Shown: positions 9,562 to 20,696 of the stretch, in pieces
How positions within the stretch are numbered: position 1 is the stretch's first letter
Layout of the letters: the number at the start of each line of letters is the position of its first letter
Assembly: GCA_039566865.1 (NCBI GenBank)
Contig: CM076959.1
Span: 5,253,501-5,317,500, forward strand
Length of the DNA: 64,000 nucleotides
Source: Aurelia coerulea
Taxonomy: Eukaryota; Cnidaria; Scyphozoa; Semaeostomeae; Ulmaridae
Direction: 5' to 3'
Notes under the pieces: model-generated
Seen by the model: the letters and a program-made list of their open reading frames with translations, nothing else
Told to the model about the DNA's origin: nothing
Database searches by the model: none
Translations under genes and position numbers: made by a program

Positions 9562-11754
9562 ATATTTTGTGCACTATCAACTTTTATAGTTGTTAGATAA
9601 TTTAATGTTAATGTTATAACTTGGCTCGTTCACCTTGACAGCCACCTTTGAAACTTCGCTCCGTACCAGCCCCCACTCGAATAATACACCTATTCACATT
9701 GACATACTTAACCCAGCTTATCTAAACCAGGTTAAAATTCAGCCAATCAAATGACTTTGATTTGTTGAATTGACCAAATAGACATTCATTAACTTGTTTT
9801 TTTATTAAGCTAGTTTAACTAGCCAGTGTGAATGGGCTATTAGCTTGTTATTAAGAGAAAATCATTTACTGACTCGTTCTGTTAATTTTGTAACCCTATC
9901 TTAACTGGCCCCTTGATTTCACCAAATATATGCAAATTTTATGGTGCTTAATAATCATTATTGTGCAAACGACTTTGCATCAAATTGTCCTTATTTCATT
10001 AGTTAATCAATTAGGAACCAAAATTATCCATATGAAACTATGTAATTTTGCAAAATAAGGATATCAAGCATAAGGATATGGATAGTTTTTTGCTGCTTTT
10101 ATCCAATCATCTAAAAAATCGATATTTTTCGTGTAGCTCGATTTCGTCAATAATTTGTACTGCTTCTGGTTGCCTAGCAACCGATGACATGGCTGTTATA
10201 CTTGCGGAGATCATTAGCCTCCGCCCCCCCCCCCCCGGTAGAAAATCACTAGCACTTCACCTGGTTAAAATAGGGTCAAGAATCTATTCTCATCAATTCG
10301 CTTTTGCTTAGATTATTTGGTATTAACTGGTGGTAATAACCATTATGTTATCCAAGTTAAAAATGTTATCTTTATTATCGTGATTTTTAGGTTTTCATAT
10401 ATTTTGATGGTTAAATATTTGAATATAAGTTTAAGAAACTAGAGCAGAACGAGATATAACAACAATTTCTTGGAAATTGGAGCAAAAAAGAACATCTTCA
10501 TTTTTCAAATATTGTGCAAAAGAAAAGATTGCTAGCTCCATCTCATGTTGTTCTTGTTTTATTTGAAATATTTACTCATAATGAAAGATTGAATTGTGGC
10601 TCTTTTGCACATTGAATAATTTACGTATTAGGAATTATGATTTGTGCAGCGCTATTTTCATCATGTTAGGATCCCGTTGTATCTCTTGGTATTATATGTG
10701 CAGCAGTTGAATATAGTCCATTGAAACTTAGAAAAGATTGTAACCAAGCATAAAAGTACAATGCAATCTTTTTGGATGTTTAGTAGATCCAACAGTTCCA
10801 TCTTTACGAGGGTTTGAAATTACATTGTCTAATTTAGTTTGCATGGTACATAGGTCTATTTGGTTTTTGACAACTGGCCTAGAGAAAAGAGGGTCTCTTA
10901 ATCGTTAGTTTAGTTATAATTTGTTTGTTGAGAAGTTATTGCTCATTTTTGTCATGCATTATAAAATAAAAAAAAAACAAGAATATTTCCTTGTTGTTCA
11001 TTTAAACTTTCACATATCTGGCATAACTGTTTGTATGTGTATATGTAACACTTTTATGCCAATTACTGCTGTGGCTTCCGATGAAATATATGTAAGGCTT
11101 TTATGCCAATGAGGTTGGCATTATTTGTTTGATAATACATGTAATGATATGTAAACAGTTACTGCCAACCGCATCAACCAATGTTGAAACATATAGAAAA
11201 CATGTATATGTGAAGCTTTACGCGAACATGAACCCGAGTATGGAGCATATGTACAATGTGTCATTAAATGCCAATGTGGTTGGCATTAATATACACAGAT
11301 GTTATCGGATAGTTTTACGCGAACCTGGTTGGCAAAACTTTTGTCATGTTGGCGTATTTTGTCAGATATAATATGAAAGTACAGTTGGCATAAAATGAAA
11401 TGATATAATATATCGATAATGTTGGCAAAAGTTGCGATTGTGTAATAACCGACGGGTTACACTTAGTCACTGTTTACTCTATATTCTGGTATGAAATTAA
11501 TACGTCATGAAACTGTGCTGCATTGGCCTCCCAGTTATACTATGCAGCATAGCTTTTACTTGAATACTGCATGCTAACTGCCTTCGGGTCTCAACTGCAT
11601 TGTCAAGTTTTTTTGCCCCAACTCCCAAATTGTAACTTGCAATTCTCAACTCGGACATCGTAATTAATATCAAAAATAAGCAAATAAACACAACTTACAA
11701 GGTCGACCTAAATCACCCCCACCTTACCCTAATCAATCACATTTCCATCCCTAG
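9562..11754. other. Intergenic, no gene recognised
   Basis: No frame over 90 codons and none resembling a known domain. It holds a run of 14 C at 10207-10220 and the TGCCAA/TTGGCA palindrome cluster at 11048-11420. A pyrimidine-rich acceptor-like site ends at 11754. Confidence 0.6.
11048..11420. repeat. Cluster of TGCCAA/TTGGCA inverted sites
   Basis: Two near-identical 17-base palindromes, TGCCAA-N5-TTGGCA, lie at 11104-11120 and 11269-11285, differing by one base in the spacer. At least five further TGCCA or TTGGC half-sites lie in the same 370 bases, and a TTTACGCGAAC motif occurs twice. It looks like a degenerate tandem array with roughly 50-100 bp spacing. The arms are those of an NFI site in the opposite order, so an NFI function is not claimed. 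Confidence 0.5.
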
Positions 11755-12052
11755 CTCCATCACAAGCACCAGGAATGGTAGAGATTATTGAAAACAGACA
11801 CAACAAACTTGGTATAACTTGGAAACAAGTGCCACCCCAGCACTTGAACGAGGAACTGCTTGGATACAAGTAAAGAATATCTTTAGTAAAGAGAGGTGGC
11901 AGATTGATATACACCGAAAAGACAGAAGAAAAATCCACTCATCCATCCACAAACGCGATAACCCTGTCAGACCTACAACCGAATTCAAAATATTTAGTTT
12001 CTGTACTAGCATATAATAAATTTTTAGGTCTTTCTTCTTCCCCAAACATTGG
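11755..12052 (+). pseudogene. Fibronectin type III domain exon, interrupted
   Basis: After an acceptor-like CCATCCCTAG ending at 11754, the frame reads PSQAPGMVEII, then LGITWKQVPP and LLGYK, then continues to ITLSDLQPNSKYLVSVLAYN. These are the strand B Trp, the GY and the LxPxxxYxVxVxAxN signature of fibronectin III domains. An in-frame TAA at 11871-11873, directly after GYK, splits the domain, and the frame is the same on both sides. A possible donor GTAAAT lies at about 12053. FN3 domains are extracellular adhesion modules. No flanking exon was recognised, so this is called a relic, although a mis-sequenced base could produce the same stop. Confidence 0.65.
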
Positions 12053-12607
12053 GGGTAAATCGACCTCAAGCAACTATCACTATTTTCATCTTTCCCTCTT
12101 TATTCCAACAAAAAAAATAAACTGTAGGGGAGATCAGGGCTACATACAACTACTCTGCAACTGCCCCCAATATTTGTCCCGGTTGTAACCAGCACTTTGG
12201 TTGCTTCAACCAGTCAAAGTTTCCTGCACAAAGTGCTGGGGATAATAGTTTCTCGGCTGCAACAACACTGTTTTCAGCTGCTTGCAAACCTTCATAAGGA
12301 CGCATGGGGCTCAATCCAGAACAGTGTTTGAGTCATTCCTTAACCCCAGCAATTTCAGTGTCGGACAATATCCCACCAGTCCCAGGTTATATTGCCAATA
12401 TGGTTAAAGGAGAATTCCGGGATAATTTTGACTTCGGCATTTTAGATGTATCTCGGGGCGCTGAAATCATTTGTGAAAACATTTTGCGAAATTCCTAACA
12501 GATTTGGAGTTGTCGGCCCCCAAACACCACCCCAAGTCCATTTCTGAGAAAGCACGGGTTTGATTGCGCTTTTATCCCGTGGGACACTGTGACGTCAAAT
12601 GTGATCA
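12053..12607 (+). other. Intergenic with a weak coding relic
   Basis: In one plus-strand frame from about 12162 a Cys-rich stretch (CPGCNQHFGCFNQ) is followed, past a TAA, by SVSDNIPPVPGYIANMVKGE at about 12355-12415. The PP-P motif followed by a KGE box resembles gag-like or ORF1 proteins of invertebrate retroelements, but the match is from memory of the pattern only. Otherwise nothing is seen. Confidence 0.3.
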
Positions 12608-13250
12608 GTGGTATTGAGCGACATCTCAGTCAGTACTGTGGCTGAGTGCGATAAAGTTGTTTGGTTTGAATCATTTCCAGTCTTAATTCTTGCTGATAAT
12701 ATTGCTCACAGTTCTGAAGAAGAACTATTCGAAGACGAAACAATTACAATCTATCGTTATCCACTGCAAGCTTTCATCTTTGAGCCTGGTGAAGATACAA
12801 GGACCGAGAAAGCGAACAGCAGTCAACTGAGAGGACAGCAGCGAAATTTTTCATCGAGGACAGCAGCGAAAGAGGAAGAACCAGATTTCAATCTGGAGCG
12901 AATTGGTAACACAGCATGGTAAGAAAACATGTTATCAATTAACTAAATTTATTTTTCTCATACAGGAGTGAGTAACGAAGCATTGATGTGCAAACCAGGA
13001 GTCATTTTAAAGGCAAGATCTGCAAGGGAGAGTTAGATATCTAGGCCGTCTAGGCCTATCATCAAATATTTTCAGGAGCGAGTGTGGAAACTGTTCGCAA
13101 ATGCCAACAGGTCGGGAAATTTTATGTTGTCGAGAGATAATGCGAGTCAGATTGAAAGCTGCTGAAAATAATCCTGTTTGCATTTCTGACGATGGTGATT
13201 TCAAAGAAATCTGCTTGAACCAAGCTGTTGTCCTCAATAACCTTAGATAA
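12608..13250 (+). CDS. P2X7 C-terminal-like zinc domain, two exons, truncated
   Basis: Exon 1 (12608-12918) encodes an acidic region, then YPLQAFIFEPGE and ERIGNTA. The donor is GTAAGA at 12919. Exon 2 (13076-13250, acceptor TTTTCAG) restores a Trp at the join and reads SECGNCSQMPTGREILCCRE, then CISDDGDFKEICLNQAVV. The order W, CGNC, M-T-x-E, CC-E, and later C and F-x-x-xCL is the signature of the zinc-binding cytoplasmic ballast domain of P2X7 receptors, which occurs alone in many fish, cnidarian and other invertebrate proteins. No membrane segments are present, so this is not a channel. The domain ends early at TAA 13248, without the usual Tyr/Trp-rich second half. No ATG precedes exon 1 in frame (the open frame begins at a GTG), so an upstream exon is needed, or it is a relic. 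Confidence 0.6.
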
Positions 13251-13264
13251 ATGCTTTTTTTTAG

Positions 13265-13862
13265 AATCTGTCAAGATGGAAATTCTCTTTATAGTGCATG
13301 TTCACGGGCAGTTGTTGGTGATGAGTCAATGTCGATTTGTTTAAGAGGTCTCACTAGTGTTGAGTTGTTTCTAAATGCAGATTATTATGCTTGTCATACA
13401 TTGTTTGAGAATGTTGGAACTAAATCAGGCCATCCAAATGTGCTTAAGTATGGATTTTCAGTTCAAGCCCTTGAGTCTTACACCAGTGACAACCCAATTG
13501 CTGCGATACAGGCAGAAGCATTATGTAATGCAGAGAACTATAAGCATGGTTCTTTTGTTTGCATGCTGGCCTTGTCAAGTGTCCTTCAGCAGCCAATCGA
13601 ATCTTACTTCCCAATTGCAGATGCAGACTATTTTAGTGCCAATGAGTTGCTCCTCAACAGTTTGATATTGCCAAGACTTGATCTCGACCTAGATTCTCAA
13701 GTGATTCATATCTTTTGATGCGGGGTGATACCCATCAACTACATATGAGGAAATTTTTCAGAAGACAAGAATCATTATGTGCCTCTGTTGCCTTCTAAGG
13801 TAGTTTGTGATGAGGTGATGAATCCCACCAAAGTAAGACATCAATCAAAGTTAGCAAAGTAG
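13265..13862 (+). pseudogene. OTU/vertnin-like domain, catalytic Cys absent, two stops
   Basis: After a polypyrimidine acceptor (TTTTTTTTAG, ending 13264) the frame reads ICQDGNSLYSACSRAVVGDE, then LRGLTSVELFLNADYYACH. This is the N-terminal core of OTU-type cysteine proteases and of vertnin-like proteins; OTU enzymes have DGNC where this has DGNS, so the nucleophile is missing. A stop at 13716 and another TGA at 13746 interrupt the frame, but the same frame then gives KNHYVPLLPS, the His-containing end of the OTU fold, before TAG at 13860. The order and phase show one decayed domain. Such proteins often occur near transposons in invertebrates; whether this one was an inactive OTU before decay is inference. 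Confidence 0.55.
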
Positions 13863-13945
13863 GGGGTCACGCTGTCAGCCAATCATTTACTTCCTCAACC
13901 ACTGTTCCCATATCACCACCAGGTTTCCTCTCAATAGGTAGACCA

Positions 13946-14518
13946 TTGTTGCCAAATAACCCTGATACTAAGCAGCGGAATCCAACCCAGAAAAGGAAGC
14001 AAATGTCAATTTTAGATACCATGTTAAATAGGAAACCAAAGGACGTTGATTTCACTGATGTGGATATGGTGTCACCAACGATCACCAATCCTAAACCCAC
14101 AGAAACGGCCAAATCTGCTATTTCTTCTTCCTATCAATCATTTCAGATCATTGATTCGAGTGCTGCGGTAGTTAAAAGTGAAATTCCCGAAAATGCTTCG
14201 GCAAATGCCTCCTTGCCTTCAACAGGTCATGAATTTGATATAGGCACCTACTACCAGAGCGCCCATTCTCTTTCACACAGTCAAAAGTACAACCTGATGC
14301 AAAATACGTGGAAGCCTCCTATGTCTTACTCTTTTCCTTCCAACTCATCTCGCAGAAGATTCCAGTTCAAGTCGTTTACAAACTTTAACTGGTCCTATTC
14401 CGCTGTACTTGACGGCACCTTTTGCATCAATTGCGTCTTGTTTGGGGGAGAAAGCAGCCACAATGCATCAAAGCTGACATACCTTTACAAACTGCCATTT
14501 AACCCTTTCCGTCTTTGA
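13946..14518 (+). pseudogene. hAT-type transposase N-terminal zinc finger fragment
   Basis: The open frame has a Ser/Thr-rich start, then FDIGTYYQSAHSLSHSQKYN, W-K-PP, SFPSNSSRRRFQFKSF and YSAVLDGTFCINCVLFGG. The order DIG, K-x-x-LxxxW-P, F-P, R-F, W-x-Y-S, G-x-FC-x-CVLF is that of the TTF-type zinc finger at the N-terminus of hAT-superfamily transposases and ZMYM1-like proteins. The frame ends at TGA 14516 soon after the finger, so the catalytic RNase H-like domain and dimerisation domain are absent. The open frame starts at a TTG; the first in-frame ATG is MSILDTML at about 14003. It is a 5' fragment truncated by whatever brought the repeat and satellite next to it. Confidence 0.6.
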
Positions 14519-14568
14519 GGTCCCATATTGGACCCCCACAGTGAAAATATTGGTAAAAAGTAAAAGTT

Positions 14569-14842
14569 GTCCAATCTTCACCAAATTTTGTACACACCTA
14601 CGCTAATATAGGAAGAATTGGTTCCAAGAAAAATTTTTTTTAATTGGCTCATTTGTGCCAACTGTGGCCCTTCACAAGTGCCACAATGAGGAGCACAAGT
14701 GCCAAAAAATGAAAATCGTCCAATCTTCACAAGATTTGGTAGTTAGATACCCAAATATAAGAAAGACTGGTTCCAAGAGAAAAAAAGTTTTGAATTAGCT
14801 CATTTGTGCCAATTGTGGCCCTTCAAAAGTACAAAAATGAGG
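14569..14842. repeat. 149-bp direct dimer at the satellite border
   Basis: Two diverged copies begin with GTCCAATCTTCAC at 14569 and 14718. They share a central GGTTCCAAGA, CTCATTTGTGCCAA and TGTGGCCCTTCA, and end in AATGAGG. Identity is perhaps 75-80% by eye. The sequence is unrelated to the 173-bp satellite that begins 15 bases later. Confidence 0.75.
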
Positions 14843-14857
14843 CAAAAAATGAAAGCT

Positions 14858-15895
14858 CATCAATAAGAAACATTAATGGGACATTTTTTCAAGACCATTT
14901 TCTAAGATCATCTACTGTATTTTCTTATGGTATTAAGAAGTAGATATAGCTTCCGGTGCAATCATTCTATGAATAGCTTCAATTAAATATGATTTTCTTC
15001 GACTGACCTGCTTCTTCATGAAACAATATCCATCAATAAGAAACATTAATGGGACATTTTTTCAAGACCATTTTCTAAGATCATCTACTGTATTTTCTTA
15101 TGATATTAAGAAGTAGATATAGCTTCCGGTGCAATCATTCTATGAATAGCTTTAATTAAATATGATTTTCTTCGACTGACCTGCTTCTTCATGAAACAAT
15201 ATCCATCAATAAGAAACATTAATGGGACATTTTTTCAAGACCATTTTCTAAGATCATCTACTGTATTTTCTTATGGTATTAAGAAGTAGATATAGCTTCC
15301 GGTGCAATCATTCTATGAATAGCTTCAATTAAATATGATTTTCTTCGACTGACCTGCTTCTTCATGAAACAATATCCATCAATAAGAAACATTAATGGGA
15401 CATTTTTTCAAGACCATTTTCTAAGATCATCTACTGTATTTTCTTATGATATTAAGAAGTAGATATAGCTTCCGGTGCAATCATTCTATGAATAGCTTTA
15501 ATTAAATATGATTTTCTTCGACTGACCTGCTTCTTCATGAAACAATATCCATCAATAAGAAACATTAATGGGACATTTTTTCAAGACCATTTTCTAAGAT
15601 CATCTACTGTATTTTCTTAGGATATTAAGAAGTAGATATAGCTTCCGGTGCAATCATTCTATGAATAGCTTTAATTAAATATGATTTTCTTCGACTGACC
15701 TGCTTCTTCATGAAACAATATCCATCAATAAGAAACATTAATGGGACATTTTTTCAAGACCATTTTCTAAGATCATCTACTGTATTTTCTTTGGAAAGTA
15801 AGAGGTAGATGTGGCTTTTGCTAAATTCGCTCTATTAATAGCTTTAATCAAATATTTTTCTCTTCGACTGCCTGCTTCTACATTAAACAGATTCA
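14858..15895. repeat. Homogenised edge block of exact 173-bp monomers
   Basis: Monomers start at 14858, 15031, 15204, 15377, 15550 and 15723, exactly 173 bases apart, and are nearly identical. Small differences alternate (TTATGGT with AGCTTCAAT, then TTATGAT with AGCTTTAAT) for the first four, which makes a 346-bp dimer the repeating unit. The last monomer of the block changes class midway. Confidence 0.85.
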
Positions 15896-16602
15896 TCAAT
15901 AAGAAAAATTAATGGGACATTTTTTCAATAATATTTTCTAATATCATCTAATGCATTTTCTTTGGATAGTAAGTAATAGATATAGCTTTCAATGCAGTCA
16001 TTTTATAAATAGCTTTGATTGAATATGATTAACTTCGACATGCCTCCTCCTTCTACTTGAAAGAAGATTTATCAATAAGAAACATTAATGGGACATTTTT
16101 TCAAGACCATTTTCTAAGATCATCCACTGTATTTTCTTTGGAAAGTAAGAGGTAGATGTAGCTTTTGCTAAAGTCGTTCTATGAATAGCTTCAATCAAAT
16201 ATTATTCTCTTCGACTGCCTGCTTCTACATTAAACAGATTCATCAATAAGAAACATTAATGGGACATTTTTTCAATAATATTTTTCTAAAATCTATACCG
16301 TATTTTCTTAGGATAGGAAGTAGTAGATATGGATTTCACTATTTGGTTTTGGCAGCTTTAATCATATATGATTCTCTTTGACTGATGCTTCTTCGGGAAA
16401 CAATATTCATCAATAAGAAACATTAATGGGAATTTTTTTCAATAACATTGTCTAATATCCTCTAATGCATTTTCTTTGGATAGTAAGTATTAGATATAGC
16501 TTTCAATGCAGTCATTTCATAAATAGCTTTGATTGAATATGATTAACTTCGACATGCCTCCTCTTCTACTTGAAAGAAGATTTATCAATAAGAAACATTA
16601 AT

Positions 16603-19600
16603 GGGACATTTTTTCAAGACCATTTTCTAAGATCATCTACTGTATTTTCTTTGGAAAGTAAGAGGTAGGTGTAGCTTTTGCTAAAGTCGTTCTATGAATA
16701 GCTTTAATCAAATATTATTCTCTTCGACTGCCTGCTTCTACATTAAACAGATTCATCAATAAGAAACATTAATGGGACATTTTTTCAATAATATTTTTCT
16801 AAAATCTATACCGTATTTTCTTAGGATAGGAAGGAGTAGATATGGATTTCACTATTTGGTTTTGACAGCTTTAATCAAATATGATTCTCTTTGACTGATG
16901 CTTCTTCGTGAAACAATATTCATCAATAAGAAACATTAATGGGACATTATCTCATGCATTTCCCTATATGTCATATTCAATGATTTATAAGGATAGTAAG
17001 AAGTAGATATAGCTTCCGCTGCAATCATTCTATGAATAGCTTTAATTAAACATGATTTTCTTCGACTGACCTGCTTCTTCATGAAACAATATCCATCAAT
17101 AAGAAACATTAATGGGACATTTTTTCAAGACCATTTTCTAAGATCATCTACTGTATTTTCTTTGGAAAGTAAGAGGTAGATGTGGCTTTTGCTAAAGTCG
17201 CTCTATGAATAGATTTAATCAAATATTATTCTCTTCGACTGCCTGCTTCTACATTAAACAGATTCATCAATAAGAAACATTAATGGGACATTTTTTCAAT
17301 ATTATTTTTTTTTAATCTATAACGTATTTTCTTAGGATAGGAAGTAGTAGATATGGATTTCACTATTTGGCTTTGGCAGCTTTAATCATATATGATTCAC
17401 TTTGACTGATGCTTCTTCGGGAAACAATATTCATCAATAAGAAACATTAATGGGACATTTTTTCAAGACCATTTCCTAAGATAATCTACTGTATTTTCTT
17501 AGGATATTAAGAAGTAGATATAGCTTTTGATGCAGTCATTCTATAAATGGTTTTAAATAAATATGATTAACTTCGACAGGCCTCTTTCTACATGAAAGAG
17601 GATTCATTAATAAGAAACATTAATGGGAAATTTTTTCAAAACATTTTCTAATATCATCTACTGTATTTTCTTTGGAAAGGAAGAGGTAGATGTAGCTTTT
17701 GCTAAAGTCGTTCTATGAATAGCTTTAATCAAATATTATTCTCTTCGACTGATGCTTCTTCATGAAACAATATTCATCAATAAGAAACATTAATGGGACA
17801 TTTTTTCAAGACCATTTTCTAAGATCCTCTACTGTATTTTCTTAGGATATTAAGAAGTAGATATAGCTTCCGGTGCAATCATTCTATGAATAGCTTTAAT
17901 TAAATATGATTTTCTTCGACTGACCTGCTTCTTCATGAAACAATATCCATCAATAAGAAACATTAATGGGACATTTTTTCAAGACCATTTTCTAAGATCA
18001 TCTACTGTATTTTCTTTGGAAAGTAAGAGGTAGATGTGGCTTTTGCTAAATTCGCTCTATTAATAGCTTTAATCAAATATTATTCTCTTCGACTGCCTGC
18101 TTCTACATTAAACAGATTCATCAATAAGAAACATTAATGGGACATTTTTTCAATAATATTTTTCTAAAATCTATACCGTATTTTCTTTGGATAGGAAGTA
18201 GTAGATATGGATTTCACTATTTGGTTTTGACAGCTTTAATCAAATATGATTCTCTTTGACTGATGTTTCTTCGGGAAACAATATTCATCAATAAGAAATA
18301 TTAATGGGACATTTTTTCAAAACCATTTCCTAAGATAATCTACTGTATTTTCTTTGGGAAGTAAGAAGTAGATGTAGCTTTTGCTAAAGTCGTTCTATGA
18401 ATAGCTTTAATCAAATATTATTCTCTTCGACTGATGCTTCTTCATGAAACAATATTCATCAATAAGAAACATTAATGGGACATTTTTTCAAGACCATTTT
18501 CTAAGATCATCTACTGTATTTTCTTAGGATATTAAGAAGTAGATATAGCTTCCGGTGCAATCATTCTATGAATAGCTTTAATTAAATATGATTTTCTTCG
18601 ACTGACCTGCTTCTTCATGAAACAATATCCATCAATAAGAAACATTAATGGGACATTTTTTCAAGACCATTTTCTAAGATCATCTACTGTATTTTCTTTG
18701 GAAAGTAAGAGGTAGGTGTAGCTTTTGCTAAAGTCGTTCTATGAATAGCTTTAATCAAATATTATTCTCTTCGACTGCCTGCTTCTACATTAAACAGATT
18801 CATCAATAAGAAACATTAATGGGACATTTTTTCAATAATATTTTTCTAAAATCTATACCGTATTTTCTTAGGATAGGAAGGAGTAGATATGGATTTCACT
18901 ATTTGGTTTTGACAGCTTTAATCAAATATGATTCTCTTTGACTGATGCTTCTTCGTGAAACAATATTCATCAATAAGAAACATTAATGGGACATTATCTC
19001 ATGCATTTCCCTATATGTCATATTCAATGATTTATAAGGATAGTAAGAAGTAGATATAGCTTCCGCTGCAATCATTCTATGAATAGCTTTAATTAAACAT
19101 GATTTTCTTCGACTGACCTGCTTCTTCATGAAACAATATCCATCAATAAGAAACATTAATGGGACATTTTTTCAAGACCATTTTCTAAGATCATCTACTG
19201 TATTTTCTTTGGAAAGTAAGAGGTAGATGTGGCTTTTGCTAAAGTCGCTCTATGAATAGATTTAATCAAATATTATTCTCTTCGACTGCCTGCTTCTACA
19301 TTAAACAGATTCATCAATAAGAAACATTAATGGGACATTTTTTCAATATTATTTTTTTTTAATCTATAACGTATTTTCTTAGGATAGGAAGTAGTAGATA
19401 TGGATTTCACTATTTGGCTTTGGCAGCTTTAATCATATATGATTCACTTTGACTGATGCTTCTTCGGGAAACAATATTCATCAATAAGAAACATTAATGG
19501 GACATTTTTTCAAGACCATTTCCTAAGATAATCTACTGTATTTTCTTAGGATATTAAGAAGTAGATATAGCTTTTGATGCAGTCATTCTATAAATGGTTT

Positions 19601-20696
19601 TAAATAAATATGATTAACTTCGACAGGCCTCTTTCTACATGAAAGAGGATTCATTAATAAGAAACATTAATGGGAAATTTTTTCAAAACATTTTCTAATA
19701 TCATCTACTGTATTTTCTTTGGAAAGGAAGAGGTAGATGTAGCTTTTGCTAAAGTCGTTCTATGAATAGCTTTAATCAAATATTATTCTCTTCGACTGAT
19801 GCTTCTTCATGAAACAATATTCATCAATAAGAAACATTAATGGGACATTTTTTCAAGACCATTTTCTAAGATCCTCTACTGTATTTTCTTAGGATATTAA
19901 GAAGTAGATATAGCTTCCGGTGCAATCATTCTATGAATAGCTTTAATTAAATATGATCTTCTTCGACTGACCTGCTTCTTCATGAAACAATATCCATCAA
20001 TAAGAAACATTAATGGGACATTTTTTCAAGACCATTTTCTAAGATCATCTACTGTATTTTCTTTGGAAAGTAAGAGGTAGATGTGGCTTTTGCTAAATTC
20101 GCTCTATTAATAGCTTTAATCAAATATTATTCTCTTCGACTGCCTGCTTCTACATTAAACAGATTCATCAATAAGAAACATTAATGGGACATTTTTTCAA
20201 TAATATTTTTCTAAAATCTATACCGTATTTTCTTTGGATAGGAAGTAGTAGATATGGATTTCACTATTTGGTTTTGACAGCTTTAATCAAATATGATTCT
20301 CTTTGACTGATGTTTCTTCGGGAAACAATATTCATCAATAAGAAACATTAATGGGACATTTTTTCAAAACCATTTCCTAAGATAATCTACTGTATTTTCT
20401 TTGGAAAGTAAGAGGTAGATGTAGCTTTTGCTAAAGTCGTTCTATGAATAGCTTTAATCAAATATTATTCTCTTCGACTGATGCTTCTTCATGAAACAAT
20501 ATTCATCAATAAGAAACATTAATGGGACATTTTTTCAAGACCATTTTCTAAGATCCTCTACTGTATTTTCTTAGGATATTAAGAAGTAGATATAGCTTCC
20601 GGTGCAATCATTCTATGAATAGCTTTAATTAAATATGATCTTCTTCGACTGACCTGCTTCTTCATGAAACAATATCCATCAATAAGAAACATTAAT
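16603..20696. repeat. Tandem higher-order repeat, unit 2,047 bp
   Basis: The blocks 16603-18649 and 18650-20696 follow the same order of about 12 monomer classes, including the rare TTATCTCATGC variant at 16945 and 18992 and the poly-T deletion variant at 17300 and 19348. Distances between matching landmarks are 2,047 bp throughout. A partial third copy of the order follows from about 21720 to 22900. Confidence 0.8.

Noticed and set aside
10207..10220. C14 run as a functional element
   Set aside because: A simple homopolymer with no structure around it.
11104..11120. NFI transcription-factor site
   Set aside because: The half-sites are in the reverse order (TGCCAA then TTGGCA) from the NFI palindrome.
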